DNA from: Spodoptera frugiperda
Lineage: Eukaryota; Arthropoda; Insecta; Lepidoptera; Noctuidae
Assembly (NCBI RefSeq): GCF_023101765.2
Contig: NC_064217.1
Location: forward strand, 3,472,001 to 3,536,000
Reading direction: 5' to 3'
DNA length: 64,000 nt
This document shows positions 41,801 through 56,800 of the stretch, in pieces. Below the pieces are notes generated by a model. The model ran no database searches and was not told where the DNA came from. It saw nothing but the letters and a program-made list of their open reading frames with translations. Each line of letters opens with the position of its first letter. Position 1 is the first letter of the stretch. The translations under genes and the position numbers were made by a program.

Positions 41801-44800
41801 AGCGCGTTCAAACAAACTCTTCCGCTTTATAATATTAGTATAGATTATTTAAATCGGACCAGTAATTCCAGAGATTAGCGCGTTCAAACAAACAAACAAA
41901 CTCTTCAGCTTTATAATATTTATTATAGATTATAGATTACCTGGTCAGGTATCTGCAGCGGTACGACAGACAGCATGCCGGCGCCGTACGCGCAGCCGAG
42001 CGCGTTGCACGCGAAGCACTGCACGATGCCGGCGTGCCGCTTCTCCACGTGCTCGATGTACAGGTCCGTGTCTGGTTTGTAATAATTTCATTTATATATT
42101 GGAATAACAACCATATTATGGTATACGTTATTGTATTAGGAGTAGGAAGGGAATGTACTACTAGGGCTCTCGTTTATCGCTGGTAAGTTCGTTCTTCCGA
42201 GTACCTAGTGACCCTCTAATTGATTTGAGTGATAGAGTATGTGGTCGACATTACCTGCCGTAACTCCTGTGTGCCTCTGTATCCGTGAGTATGTCCACAA
42301 GGGCTCTTGATTAGCTCGTAACTAATCGAGCATCCTCGTTTTATATTTCTTATGAAAAATTACCAATATTGTGTTTAAATCTTAATAACCTTTGACATGA
42401 TTTTTAAGTGGGATTAATTAATAAGAATGTGTAAAATATATATTATTTTAATTCTTAATTTTGTACTTCGTAGACGTGTAGCGCAAAATATCCCTTTACA
42501 GTCTACACTACACTATAGACTTATTAAAGTCAGTCTCTAATTCCGGAAACTATTAAATTCTTAAGCTTCACAACGCAATGTAATTGAAAAACACCTATCC
42601 ACACATTCCATCAATGTATTCCACTCGTTTTATTTTACCATGTTTTTATAGGAGAAATGCTACAGGTTTCATCGGCAAACAATATTTATGTCGATCACGG
42701 CCCAATAAACTACGGACAGGGGCGACAAAAACCAATTGATTTATGAGTTTTCATTGAAAGGTAAAAAACATATTTTTGTTTTTAAAACTGAAAGCTGGCA
42801 GTTTGCTGATAGGGGAACAATGTGGACTAGTGTTTAATGGAGGGTGTGATTGATACATTGTGCCATTTGATTATGACACTTATTGTGAGTACGATTAAGT
42901 CCTGGGAATGAGAAAGTAGCTTTTCTTTCGATTCCAATGTTGTTTGTTGTCAGTTAAAGCAGAAAATTCTAAAATTACATCTTTTTTTGGTACGCAACGG
43001 ATTTAGTTTGCCTTGTATAGAAACTCATACAAGTGCGTCCACCGTACGAATCGCATCATCAGCAATGCCTACATGCGATGCGTACTGATGACGTCATACG
43101 GAATGCGTACGATGCGTGCGATGCGTACGATGCGGGCCTGTGGACTGTTGTCTTTAAAGCTTTGTTCATGAAAAATTTTAGTTTACGTCGACCATGAAAT
43201 AAAATTTAAGATCCTCATACTCCTCAATTTTTTAATAAAGCAATCAATACTCACTGTTAGCTTTAATCCCTTTCTCGTTCTTCAGCAGCTCAGAATTGAG
43301 CACCCAGTACACTTCTGGCGGTGGTTGTCCGAAGGAGTTCCCACAGGTGACATGTGCCTTCCCTCCCTCATTAGGAGTGGATACAGAGACGTTTCCGTCC
43401 CAGTGAGGAGGCTGCAGGGCTAGCACCTTCCACGAACGACGGATTCCATTCGCCGAGCACGCGTATACTCCCTGAAAATAATATAAAAGTTAAATCAAGG
43501 AACATAAATAAAGACTAGTAAGTAAGTACTTAGTATGGGATGTAACTTTTGTTGTATAGGTACTGTATAACTGTGTTCTGTTAAATATGTAAATAAATGA
43601 GTCAATAAGAAATGAGGAGTTTTATTTTCATTATTTATCCTATATGCTTACAAGTAACTAATCTATGTGAATCTTATTCGAAATGTAAGTAATGCTTTGT
43701 ATCAAAAATCATAAATTCACATATAATACAAAACGGAAGATAAAGAAATTCAGTCCTTATTATATTACCTAATAAAATTAGTAATGAAAAGTGACTGATA
43801 TTCTTGTCTATTTTTTTTTAAGCGTTGCCCCACACTACGATGTGTTTTCCTGTGTCGTAGGTGTGTTTAACGATTTGTAGATCAAACAAATAGTTTCCCG
43901 TGTGGAAATCACACCCAGTTGCCCATCCACCACACCAACCGTTCAATTATTATTTCAATAGAATTAATTGCAATAACACCTTTAACTAAAATAACAAGCA
44001 TGACGTAATATTTCAAAATAATATTATAATCATATTCAAACAAAACCTCTAGTTGCCCGTCTTTGAACCTCCTCCCGCCATCGAAACACTAAAGTTAAGG
44101 TTTGAGAATTATTCCTCTGTACCCGAACAAAGAACGCCTTGAAGACACAAACGATTTTTCTTACAAGATGGCACTACTGAAAATGTCCCAAAGCTCTTTT
44201 CCTCACAAAGGCAGACAATACAAAGCTTACATAAAAAATATCAAACACAATATAAATAAAACGCTTTCACGTTTTATAATCTGTGAGTCCGTCTCACAAA
44301 GCGTCCATAATATTTACCGCGGTAGCTCTAGGAACTGAGTTCCGTAATGAGTACTAACTTAGGTTTTGGGAACTAACCATTAGTTTTGGTTAGTTTCCTA
44401 TGTATATTGGTCTTGTCAAGTATTTAGGTTTTAGGATATGTACAAGTAAATGCCCGATGTATCTGTAGATGTAGATCTAAAGACCTCATTCGTGTTTAAG
44501 CCTATTAGTTGGATCTGAACAAGAAAAGCCAGTATTGAGGAAAATAAATATACCTAATTCCACATTCCACGTGCCCAATTTTCATTTGAATGTATTGATA
44601 GATTTCTATACTACACGTGTGACAATTTTGTGATTTTTCGTTATAACGAAACTAATTCGCTAATACTTTAATATATTACACTTAGGTATATTGTCAGATA
44701 ATTAAATACAATTTTCCAACATTTCACAAGATAAGATCACAAGTCACCTTTAAATGACAAACGGTATATAAAACAAAGACTTGCCTCATTCGCAGGTGTA

Positions 44801-47800
44801 AAAGGTGATATCATCAGCATGTGTTGATTGGCGAATGTCTTCAACTCTCCCTCGCCCTCCAAAGACCATGAGATCTTCGGAGGAGGAGTGCTGACCGCTC
44901 CGCACCATAGCCGAAGCACTCCGTTAGGTTTCACTGGCATCGTCAACACATCGTCATCTATCACACCTACATATTCTTCCGATTCCAGAAACCTGTAAAT
45001 AACAAATAGGATTAAAAATTCCTGTTATGTTCCCAAAATACGCAGATATTAGTTTTAATTTCGGAAAACTTTGTACAAACAAATATTTGTATTAATTAGT
45101 GGCTACAATAACAAATGTCGTTTAATGTAAATGTAAATTGTAATTAATATACGGTAATAATATTCACCCATACAATTTTATGCGACATAATTATGTATGT
45201 AGTACACATCCGCAATAATGTAAAAACATGTGTAGTAAAAATACCATTTGTATAACGAAAAGACCTAGTACCCCAAAAACTAATGGCAATAACAGACTGA
45301 GAAAACAACTTTTCCTAGTTAAAGAAAGCTACATACAATACATACATGTACTACTATATTATGTTCGTACAACAGTACCGCTACCTATATCGTGACCAAC
45401 CACAAGCGAGTCTCATTTAATCCAAAATTTAGTTAGACAAAGTTTCGAAACCACAACCACATGTCTGCGATAGAACCAGACTCGACGCAGTCTTGAATCG
45501 GTAAAGGAATTGTGGTGGAAACCGTTTCAAACATGTAAATACTAGTAACATTAGAGAAAGGATATGTCCTCATATTATTCTTGTTTGTGAAAACGGTATT
45601 ATGCATTTCATAATAAGTATACTTTAAGGCCTTCCTTCCTTAACTTCGCCATTGCCGGTCCCAAGCCCGGATGAGAAAGGAGGAGGGTTGTTTGGATCTT
45701 CGACCTAACCATCGTAAAACTGTCAACGCCGAGCATCGGGCGGCGGTCAACTAACCCGATCTCTATCAGGTCTCAGTAGCCATGAGGAATTAAATCTCCT
45801 CTAAAAGAACTGCCATGGAAGGACGCGGGAACCCACCATGAGCTATTTTCCCAAGAAAACCTCGATGGATATGGAGAATATAATGAGTACGGCGTTGGGT
45901 GATCCGACTAACAACCGGCGCCACCCGGTTTCCGGGCCGAGTGGTGTGAAATGTGCTACCGAAGCTTCTGATGGAGTGTCTCGCCAGGCTCCTGAAAGAA
46001 GGCATGCTTCTGGCGAAGCTTTTAACTACGGGAAAACCCAATTCTCAACTCGTGAAGAACTCCGTATTGGGACTTGGAACGTTCGTGGACTATTAATGGC
46101 TGGCAAACTTACTATGGTGGACGCGGAAATGGATAGATGTCACGTGTCGGTACTCGGTCTAAGTGAAACTCATATGCGTGGACGGGGCCACTTTGACACG
46201 GCAAGCGGAAACACACTGTATTTTTCGGGAAATGAAGACAAGAGCGAAAGGGGTGTAGCTATCCTATTACCTAAGCAGATGAACAAATATGTTCTAGGCT
46301 ACAACCCGGTATCCGATAGGATCATAACGATGAGGTTTAATGCTAGACCAACTGTACTAAACATCGTACAAATCTACGCACCCACGTCTACAGCTACCGA
46401 AGAGGACATGGACAGTTTTTACAGTGCAGTAGTAGACACGATTAATAAAATTCCAAATCGTGAAGTAACGATCATAATCGGAGACTGGAATGCTAAAGTC
46501 GGTAACACCACCAACGATCATCACATCCGCAACATTGTAGGGAGTTTTGGGTTGGGAGATAGGAATGACCGCGGGCAGAGACTGATTGAGTTTTGTATCG
46601 AAAAAAGCCTGTTCATCACCAACACTCACTTCCAGCATCACCCAAGGCGGCTTTACACGTGGACATCTCCAGGGGCAAGATATAGGAATCAAATCGACTA
46701 CATACTTATAAACAATCGCTGGAAATCGTCCGTAAGAAATGTGAAAACATATCCCGGCGCGGAATGTGGATCCGATCACAATTTGCTCGTTGCAAGATTT
46801 GCGCTCCGTCTTAAGGCTCCCAGGAAATTGCTAAAGCCTAATCTAAGCATTCTTGAACCACCTGAGCGAATCAAATTTAAAACCATCGTAGAGTCAAAGC
46901 TCGCCGAACTACCATCCTTAGGCGAAGACCCTGACTCTCAATGGAACAACCTGAAAACGCAAATTAGAGAGGCTCTGGATGAGATTAAGGCCTGCAGAAA
47001 AAGTGGACAATCTGCACATAAAACCAAGGCGTGGCTCGCTCATGACACCTGGGAGCTAATACAAAAATGCAAAGACGTAAGAATGAGTGGTCAGCAAAAC
47101 TCTAACGTCAGGAAGGAATACTCCAACCTTTGGAAGGCAGTCAAGAAGCAGTGTCGCAGGGATAAGAATAACTTTTTATCGATCATCTGTAACGAAATCG
47201 AAACTCACTCCCTAAAATTCCAGACTTCAGATCTGTTCAGAAAAGTTCGGCTCATATCCAGACAGTTCAAACCCAAGTCGTGGGTGATCACTGATGAAGA
47301 CGGCACGGACATTACAGATCTTGAGGCCATAGCTGAGAGATGGCGCGTCTATTGTGAAAAATTGTACAACAGCCAGCAGCTCTCATCACACACCCTGCGC
47401 GCAAACTGGAGCGAAATGGATTTGGAGCCTGCAATCTTACGATCAGAGATAACAGCGGCGATTGCAAAACTAAAGTGTAGGAAAGCCCCCGGTCCGGACC
47501 AGATAACAGCAGAAATACTCCAGGCCCTGGGCGATAGGGGTATTGATAGCTTGCATTACATCTGCAACTGTATCTGGCGGACTGGCGTATGGCCAGGCGA
47601 TTGGACTGGGTCCATCGTTCTGCCACTGCACAAAAAGGGCTCCACAAAAAACTGCGATAACTACCGCACACTTGCCCGGATATCTCACAGCAGTAAGATC
47701 CTCCTGCATATCATCAACGATCGTATCAGACACTTCCTTGACTGGCAGATCCCACAAGTCCAAGCAGGTTTTGTCAAAGGAAGGGGCACACGAGAACAGA

Positions 47801-50800
47801 TCCTTAATGTAAGACAAATCATTGAGAAGTCGTATGAATTCAACACCTCTTTCATTATGTGCTTCGTTGACTACAGCAAGGCTTTTGATTGTGTCGACTG
47901 GCAGAGCTTGTGGAGGGTTTTGTCGGATCTGGGAGTACCGTTACATCTCACTGCTCTTCTCCAATCACTTTACCATAACAACCAAGGCAAGGTAAAGATT
48001 AATGACATCCTCTCAAAGCCCTTCAATTTTAAAAAGGGAGTCAGACAAGGTTGCATATTGTCTCCCATACTATTCAACATATATGGCGAGTACATCATGA
48101 GGCGTGTCTGCGAAGACTGGGAGGGTGGAATTACTATTGGCGGATCAAAAATATCTAACTTGCGCTATGCTGACGACACCACCCTTTTTGCAGCTAGTGA
48201 GGAGGAGATGTCAGTGTTGCTGGCGAGGCTGGAGCAGGTCAGCGTGGAGTTGGGGCTCCATATAAACAGGGCTAAAACTAAGGTCATGATTGTGGACCGT
48301 AGCAAATCTCTTTCTATGTCTGGCACACTAAACCTGGATACAGTGAACGAGTTCGTCTACCTAGGCTCGACCATAACCAACAATGGGTCATGTGAACAGG
48401 ACATTAGAAGACGCATTGGGATGGCAAAGAGTGCTATGTCACAGCTGAACCGCGTATGGGCCGACAGGAACATATCTCGCAAGACCAAAAGAAAGCTCGT
48501 CACCTCCCTCATATTCTCCATCTTCCTGTATGGCGCTGAGACCTGGACCCTCAAAAGGGCTGATCGTTGCCGGATTGATGCCTTTGAAATGTGGTGTTGG
48601 AGGAAAATGCTCGGTATTCACTGGACAGAGCGTCGGACCAACGAGTCTATACTAGCCGAACTCCAATCACCCATGAGGCTCACCACCATCTGCCAAAGAA
48701 GATTTTTTGACTTCTTTGGTCACATTGCCAGGAAGAGAGGTGATAACCTGGAAAAGTTGCTGATCACAGGAAAGGTAGATGGAAAAAGACCAAGGGGCAG
48801 GAGTCCGATACGTTGGTCGGACCAAATCCGTGCCACACTGGAGACCACAGTCTGCGACGCCATCCACATCGCCGAAGATAGAACAGCATGGCGAAATATA
48901 GTGAACCAGAGAGTTATTCGTCGGGGTCACGACCCTCAGCATTGAGGATAAACGACGCAAGGAGGAGGAGGAGGAGGATACCTTAAGGCCTATTACTTCA
49001 AAGGCATACATTTTCTAAAGGTAAACAACGGACATAATACTAAACGCCGTCATAACGTTAGGAATCTCGAAAGCCATCAAGTATTCCAAAACAGAAGATA
49101 AATATTAACTTGCCGTAAGTTAAAATCCTCTGTTTTGCCTCCATGTAATCACTTTATAACTAAGTATACTATAGGTACTTAAGTTACCTATACAATAACA
49201 AGCCATAATACAACGCCTAGTTAATACATATATGAATAAGAATTACTGAACAATCCACACTGACCTGACTTCCCTGCTTCCCTCACGTTGGACATTCAGA
49301 TGAGTCTTCTGTGCCACATCGAGCGCCTCTCCACTCAGCTCATTGGTGGCCCTACAGCTGTATGTTCCACTGTCATCTGACGTCGCGTTATGAATCACCA
49401 GCACGCCGTGAGGAGTTTCCAGTTGCTTCCTTTTACCCTGGAAGAAAGATCATGTTTTAATAAAGTTACAGAAGAATAGAACTGAATTTATAGCACAAGA
49501 GCTACGGAATACAGAAACTAGACGAGAGCAATATATGTAAAAAGTTCAATCTAAATAAATGCGTCCAGCTGTGATGCCGAAAGAAATGGTAAACTCTATT
49601 CATCCGTTATTCTTTGATAGATTTTCAAACTTATTCTTATGTAATTAAGTCGAAAATCTATATGCTTTGCAGGGCAGAGAAATCCTAATATACATATCAA
49701 AAAGTAATGGCTTAATCAAACTTAATAAGAGAGGGATCAATCAAAACTACCTACGTCTTACTTCATTATAGCATTACTTTCCACAAACTAGACGCCTACA
49801 CATGAATACACTACATTCATGTATGAAAGCTCTTCAGCTTCCTCATACAAACACTTGAAGCAACCGAAAACAACAAAGTTTTTCTAGAATAATCTAAAGA
49901 TAATATTTGACGCTATGTCTGCACTGTAGCCCTGTTTGTATATCAAGTGTATTCTGAGAACATCTATGTATCTCGTGTCTTGTGTTAATACTTAGATAGT
50001 CATCGTACAGGCTTCCTCTGTTACAGACGATCTTTAATTCGCCTCTTAGAAAATTAGTTACTGATGACTTCCTAGAATCAGCAAATCTCATTTTTAAAAG
50101 AAGTTTTCTTTTATAAATGTGACTGAGATGAGGATATTTTATTGTAAAAACACTAGTTAGAAAAGCACAAAATACTAAAGCAATTCTAGGATCTGTTACC
50201 GCACAACTGTAAACTATGCACACGTTTCTTGCAATTGCCCCAAAAGTTGCCCGATTATTTCCCAGAACAGTGCGAGTTTAGTTTCTAAACACTGGTTTGT
50301 TCACTTCCAAAAAACCACCCAGTGTGTGGATTCAAACGAAGTTCGTTATAAAATATTCGCGTATCGGTTCACCGTACAAAGCGACCGCAAGTATACTAAA
50401 ACATGCTTTGATTCAATGAGATACAGGCTAAGCTTAACTTTGTTTACCAACTATTCACGAACCAGGCCTTAAGAGCCTTCTAGAGTATCGAGTTTCTTTT
50501 GAAATATAGACTTTTGTTGTATTTATTCTGTACGTAAGCATGACTTTACGTCCGCTGTAAAATGAGATAAACTTTAAATTTATACTGATTTTATTTATGT
50601 AGGAATATTTTAGAAGGTTATCTAGATTTTTGGTCACGTAGATTTAAATAATGATTATGTTGTGAGACCTCACACAGCGAAATAATTACGAATTCAAATA
50701 CCGAACGTGCTGTAAATGGAATTATCTTCTAAAAATATGTTTCTATTCGAGGTTCTCGTATTATCTGGTTAGCACGGGCCGGTTTTTGCATTTGCAATTC

Positions 50801-53800
50801 ACAATCTATTATTACGAGTATCAATCATCAACATCTATAAAATGGTGTTTTTTTGCTAATGATTAATGCTTAGCTCTTTATAACAATTTCATAAGTAAAA
50901 TAATTTGGATTAAACTAACCTTGGAACCTTCTTTCCACCACGTGAGCACAGCAGGCGGTTCCGACGCAGGCTCCTTGCAGTGCAAGATGACAGTGTTGTG
51001 TAGAGGTGCTGAGATGACTCGTTCTTCAGCGGTCACTCTGTCTCCTGCGTTGATCAGCCTGGCTACTGATAGACGGGCCGGTACTGATGTTAAACTTACT
51101 GCTCCATACCAAACTACGCACTGTAACAAATAAATATTTTTTAGTCTTAGTGAATACAGTTCACTAAGAAAAGTTTTTGGGTTCGAGACGATTAAAATAA
51201 TGTCTTTGAAGTATTACAATAGGCGTCTCTCCCGTGGGACTCCATAAAATAACTGGTAAAAATGGGTGTTACAATAAAAATGAGATTATAACATATAGCT
51301 CATCTTACTCTTGTAAAATCTATGTTATGTTATGAACTGAACAACATACTTCGGCATCAACATCTAATAACTGTAGAATGTTTGCACTGAAATGTTTGGA
51401 TGCCGACGTTGAATCGGAGTTTTAATGAAAAAGTGTTGGCTCACTTTGTGCTCACTTTTTACTCATGCTTTTGATAAAGTATTGATGTACTGGAAATACT
51501 GGAATGCTTATTCAAACAGAACTAACATGTAAGAGATACCTAGCTATTAAAAGATTTCAAAATGAAAACTACTAGCTTATTATTAGTACACCTTATAAAT
51601 TTCTAAACCTTTTTTAAAAAAAACGTTGCCCCACATTAGGATTTTCTCCTGTGTGTCGTGGGTGCTTTTACAAACATACAAGTTTACATACACACCACAC
51701 CCAGACCCGAAACAACAATTTGTGGATCACACAAAGAGTTGCACCGAGGGGGAATCGAACCCGCTACCCGTTGCGCGGCAGTCAGTTGCCCAACCACCGC
51801 AGCAACCGTGCAGTCACCAAACCCAAAAAAAATCGTAATTAGAACCCAAATAATTAGTGATTTCGAGCCCATTATATATTATAGGCCATATTCTCATTAT
51901 CAACTTCCAATTCCGGTAATCGCGTTATACAATATAGGGCAGGTGAACAGCGGACACTCCAGGATTCCCCATGGTTCATCCCTTAGTCGGCTCTTACGAC
52001 ACCCGCGGGACTGTGGCGCAGTCATCCGTAACCGACCACCTCATGGGAACGATTGCTAATCTCCTTTGATATATTGATGTTTAACCTGTCCTTTAGCAGG
52101 ATTATTTCATTTAGAAAATTAACAGCCATAAGTGTGATTCTTATTTTTGTTTTGTTTTTTTGTCTGTATTTAGAGTTGTGCTTGGGATACGTGTTAGTTT
52201 TTTACTGGGCTCTTATTGCAGACTAGGTTGTCGAACGACCTAAACTTTAGAGTTAGGTACTACTAGATCACCTATTAAGAAAAAATCCTTCGTATTAAGT
52301 CAAACTATGTTAGCATATACATACATACATACATACATACATAGTTTGACTGTGATCTGGATTCACACCAAACATACTGTCACATTTAGTAGGATAAGCT
52401 TCACCAATGTACCTAACAGTGTTTAGAAATTTCATTTTTTTAACATACCTGAAACCAAGTGGTCTCTAAATTCATCATGACTTCTATCTCCAGCTTGGTG
52501 CTTCTGCCCGGCAGACCAGGTATGATCTTCTTGCCGTCTCCGTCCACCACTTCAGTCCACTGCACGTCATCCCGGTCTGGTTTCCATCGCCACACGAACC
52601 GCTCCCCCGGTACGTTTACTTCGCACTCAAACGTGACTCTATCACCGAGGGGAGCTATCACTGATTCAGGATATTTGGTGAACTTCATCTCCAGTTCTGA
52701 AAAGAGAACATTTCTTTTATTATTGAGCACATTATTTATTCGGATAACCACTACTGTAGAATGTAGGTCCTGTTCTAAACAAGTAGCAAGACTTGGGGGA
52801 TGTGTGGTGTTAAAAAATTTGCTGTCAATATCTTATTTCAAAAACTATTTTAAACCGATAACAAGATAAAAAACCAATTTTAAGACAACGATTCAATCTA
52901 GCAGCACTAAAACAAAGTAATATTCTGTACTTAAAACACAACAGTGCTTGCGGTTCAAAACAGCCATTCACAATCTCGGCTGCATCGTAGCCATATTTAA
53001 AAAGAAAGCAGATAAGTGCTTCCTGGAAAATAATAATACTAAAAGTGACGGTAGAGCTATGTCATGAAGCATGAATATGGAGCTAAAGGAATTTCTGTAG
53101 AGGATATTGAAAACCGGTCAAAGTGAACACTGAGCCGGAAGATGCAGCGTCACATAAGCACAAATATACTGGCACACATATTGTAAATACACTAGAATGG
53201 AAAATCGAAGAGTTCAGAGACTATTAGAAAAACTTACAAATTAATCTACATCGTAAGTAGAAGAATATAAGTGTCAATTTCGAAAATCATGAGGAATTAC
53301 ATACACCTGTGTAATCTTCAAAGTGTAATTACTTAACGTATTATTAGAGATCACAACAATGCAGTCGTAAGTCAAAAGCTTACCGAAGCCGAAGATATTT
53401 TCACATCATTTATCACCATAATCGATACACACAATCAGTAATTCTCAAGATCAAAAGGAACACAATTAGAATCTTTTTTTTTATTTGCATACCAAAAGAC
53501 TGGCCATAACAATAAAAAAGAAATCTTGCCGTCCTTGATACCTTGTTACCCACACATTTCGATCTCGGATGACGCATCCGACTCCGCTGGAATAAGCTCA
53601 TAATAACACATCACGCATACCATTTACGTCTTTATTTTATGCACGAATAAGTTCATATTGAAATGCAGCCAGTAATTGAGTTGTTACATTTTATTTTCCT
53701 TTGTTGTCGGGCACCAATTTATGTGATTTCAGTCCCGTCAGTCATTGACCGTAACTTTATGGAGAATTTTTAAAATTTTCATCTCGTTGCCGAGTCAATA

Positions 53801-56800
53801 AAATACTGTTTGTATGATTTGTGTTCAAGTAATTTGGTGTTGAAATGTAAATAGTTTTACTTGTTTGTCTTCATGATTTTTACTTTTAGATAACAACATT
53901 TTTGTTAACAACATTGTGGACCTTCGACTATTATCAAAAGGTTCCGTAAGTTTGTATGTACACGGATTGTGACCTCAACTGAGAATAAAACTCCACTTAG
54001 CACCACAAATGCAATGCAAACCGGTTGTGTACCAAAACAACATTTTGAATGGGATTTAACTATTGAACATACACGTACTCGGTACCTAATAACGTGATCC
54101 GTTGGGGAAATTATGCTCAGATTGGTAACTACTAGACAATTCATAGACTTCAAATTGGAGATATAACGTATATCAAATGTAAGAGCAAGCATTCAAACAA
54201 GCCTGGTTTAGCATAGACTTGCTTCAGCAACTATGTTTAATACCTGTTTCACTAAAATCAATGTCTTGTCTTATAAGTTGTAGCCTAAAGCCATAATATT
54301 TAATAGCCGATAATGATTAACATATTTATAGTTTTGTTAATATAAGAACTAAATTGATTTCCTAGCCTAAAATTTTGAATGAGCTAAAACGATAAATTAA
54401 TTTAGTCGGATGGATGACTATAAATGTGCTATAAATCAAGCGAGATACCATAGGTATTAGTCATTGGTGTGTAATTTTTTTTATCTAAAGTAGAGTTTTG
54501 CAGCTAGTATTTAGTAACTGCCAAAAGCCGCTTTAATGAGGGTTTTCATTTAGAAATTCTGAATAATCAAAATGAAGCCTGGAAATGCGATTCTAGGATC
54601 ATTATGATTAACTCAATGCTGCATACAATACAACGAGCTGCTTTATAATGGTTGAAAAGCGGGAGTAAGTACAATAGAAGTTTAATTCACTGCAATACAT
54701 TTCATTGGGGATTCACATTACAGTCAAATAGCAAGTATTCATCAAACGGCATGCCATAGGAAAACGTTACAAGTGCATGGGAACATTCCGCCGCAAACCG
54801 GTTGTAGCTCGAAATTATTATGTTCTCTGGCATTGCCAATCACTTGTTAGTGTTACCATGGTAACACGAAGCCCTTTTCACTAATGAACAAAACCCCCAT
54901 TTGTGTACTGAACCTATTTACAAGTGTAATGTGCCTTACAACCTCGAGGTTGCGTTGAATAAATTAGATCTTGTTGAAAATGTCATTGGTCCTAGAAATC
55001 CTAGAAAAGACATCAGAAAATAAGATTTTAATAAAATATGTATTCTGTCATTCAAACCTTTTGCCGTCTAATTCATAGAATTGAAGCTTTGATCAGTATT
55101 TTTTTAACAAAAGGATGAAATACAACTATTCATCGCGATAAATGCTTCAAAGATCCGTCTCGTCTCGAATAGTATTCGCATATAATAACTGGAATAATAT
55201 TATTAATTCACATTGCATTTCATATCGTGCGGTCGTTAAATTGACATGAATGTTTTATGATATTGCATTTTTAATAATTATCGGGCAAGCAGAATAAGCG
55301 GCCGTACTCAAAATAAATTTCAATAAAGATAAAGTGACAAATGCATTATTCGCAACGTCAGTTTAAATCATGAAACGTTTAATAATACTTTGTATGGATT
55401 TTCCATAATAGGCATTCTAGCAGCTTTTAACTGAATATTTTATGATCATCTAAATAGAGTGGCTACTAGAAATATCTTAGACTAAGCTCCAAAATTAAAA
55501 TAAGATCTTAACTTAAATACCTTCCCAGAAAACTGAAATTCTAAAACATCTCATTTCATAAAGATCTCTAGCGTTAACAAAAAAGTTAATTCAATTTTAA
55601 GATCACAAAGAAAACGGAGAGGTCAACATTGTACAAGTTCTCAGTTCTCAGTACGGACGACAACAATACTGAAACTTGAGGGGAAACGTCAAACGGTCAG
55701 GTGTCGAGCGTCTAATCAACTGCTACTGACCAAATCTAATTTCTGAACAAGCCGTTTCGAATCAGAACTAGTTCCCGACCACTATCTCTCGAAAGGAACG
55801 GAAATAGGAGAAAAAAAAGCCAAATCCTAAACGAGTAGGTGGTACTAATGACTTCACACAAATACTTGGACATTATAATGACTGGTAAGCGTAAAATTTG
55901 TTCGGCATACACCCACACAAACAAACTCCCAAAACTTTTTTGGGTTCCCTTCGAAACTGGACTTACTGGCCCTTTGTTAAGCTGTGAGGATCATTAAGTA
56001 CAATTCTGGGAATTGTATTCAATATTATCTGTGTAATACAAATATAAAAGCACTTAGGTATCGACCTCTCCAATTTTATGGACCTATTTGTATTTTACAT
56101 ATGGACTGTGAACAAAACTCAACATGCGCAATATCAAATTCAGTTCTATATTTGAATTTCAAACAATACGTTTTGGAATAACAGAAAAAAATAACAAGAC
56201 CACGTCACGTTTGCTTACATTACATGCACGGACTTTGTGGTGAAATAATATAATTAATTGTATTTCAAGCACAAAATATTGGTATTTTAATGTTTCTTCT
56301 TTATCGCGAATAATTATCATTTTGTGATATAACCGTGACAAAAAAAGAATACATTCGTAAAAACGACAGAACCCCGAAATCTGTGAACATTTTTTGTCCT
56401 ATCGGCGACGTTAAGCCGGTATAGCTGTGTGCGTAGCTACCTGCGGTATCCGGGAGCCCGTCGTGTTACAATTCCAAAATAGATGAAAAAAATCTTATCG
56501 TTCTACACCTCGTACATGACTATTCATCTTCCTTTTCACGCCAAACTATAGCTTTGTAAACACGCAATGATAATCAAAACGGATCAACTTCGTGATTTAA
56601 GAGACGGCATAGGTATACAAATCAAATACGAATTTTAAAGATGTTTCAATTTTATCCTGCTGATGAAATATTACCGAATAAATAAATAAAAATTTAGGAA
56701 ATACGCTTAACAATTTAAACCAATTTAAAAAAAAATGAAAGGTTCGTTCTAAAGGCTGTTAGCGGCTTGTTCTGATAAATAAGTTTGTTTATCGTTTCTC

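Noticed and set aside
46357..49011. Minus-strand ORFs of 60-140 codons
   Set aside because: They are shadows of the retrotransposon ORF on the other strand.
49894..50223. 109-codon minus-strand ORF in ihog intron 3
   Set aside because: It lies on the coding strand of ihog, but has no Ig or FN3 features and would disrupt the Ig 2 domain, which is complete across exons 3 and 4.
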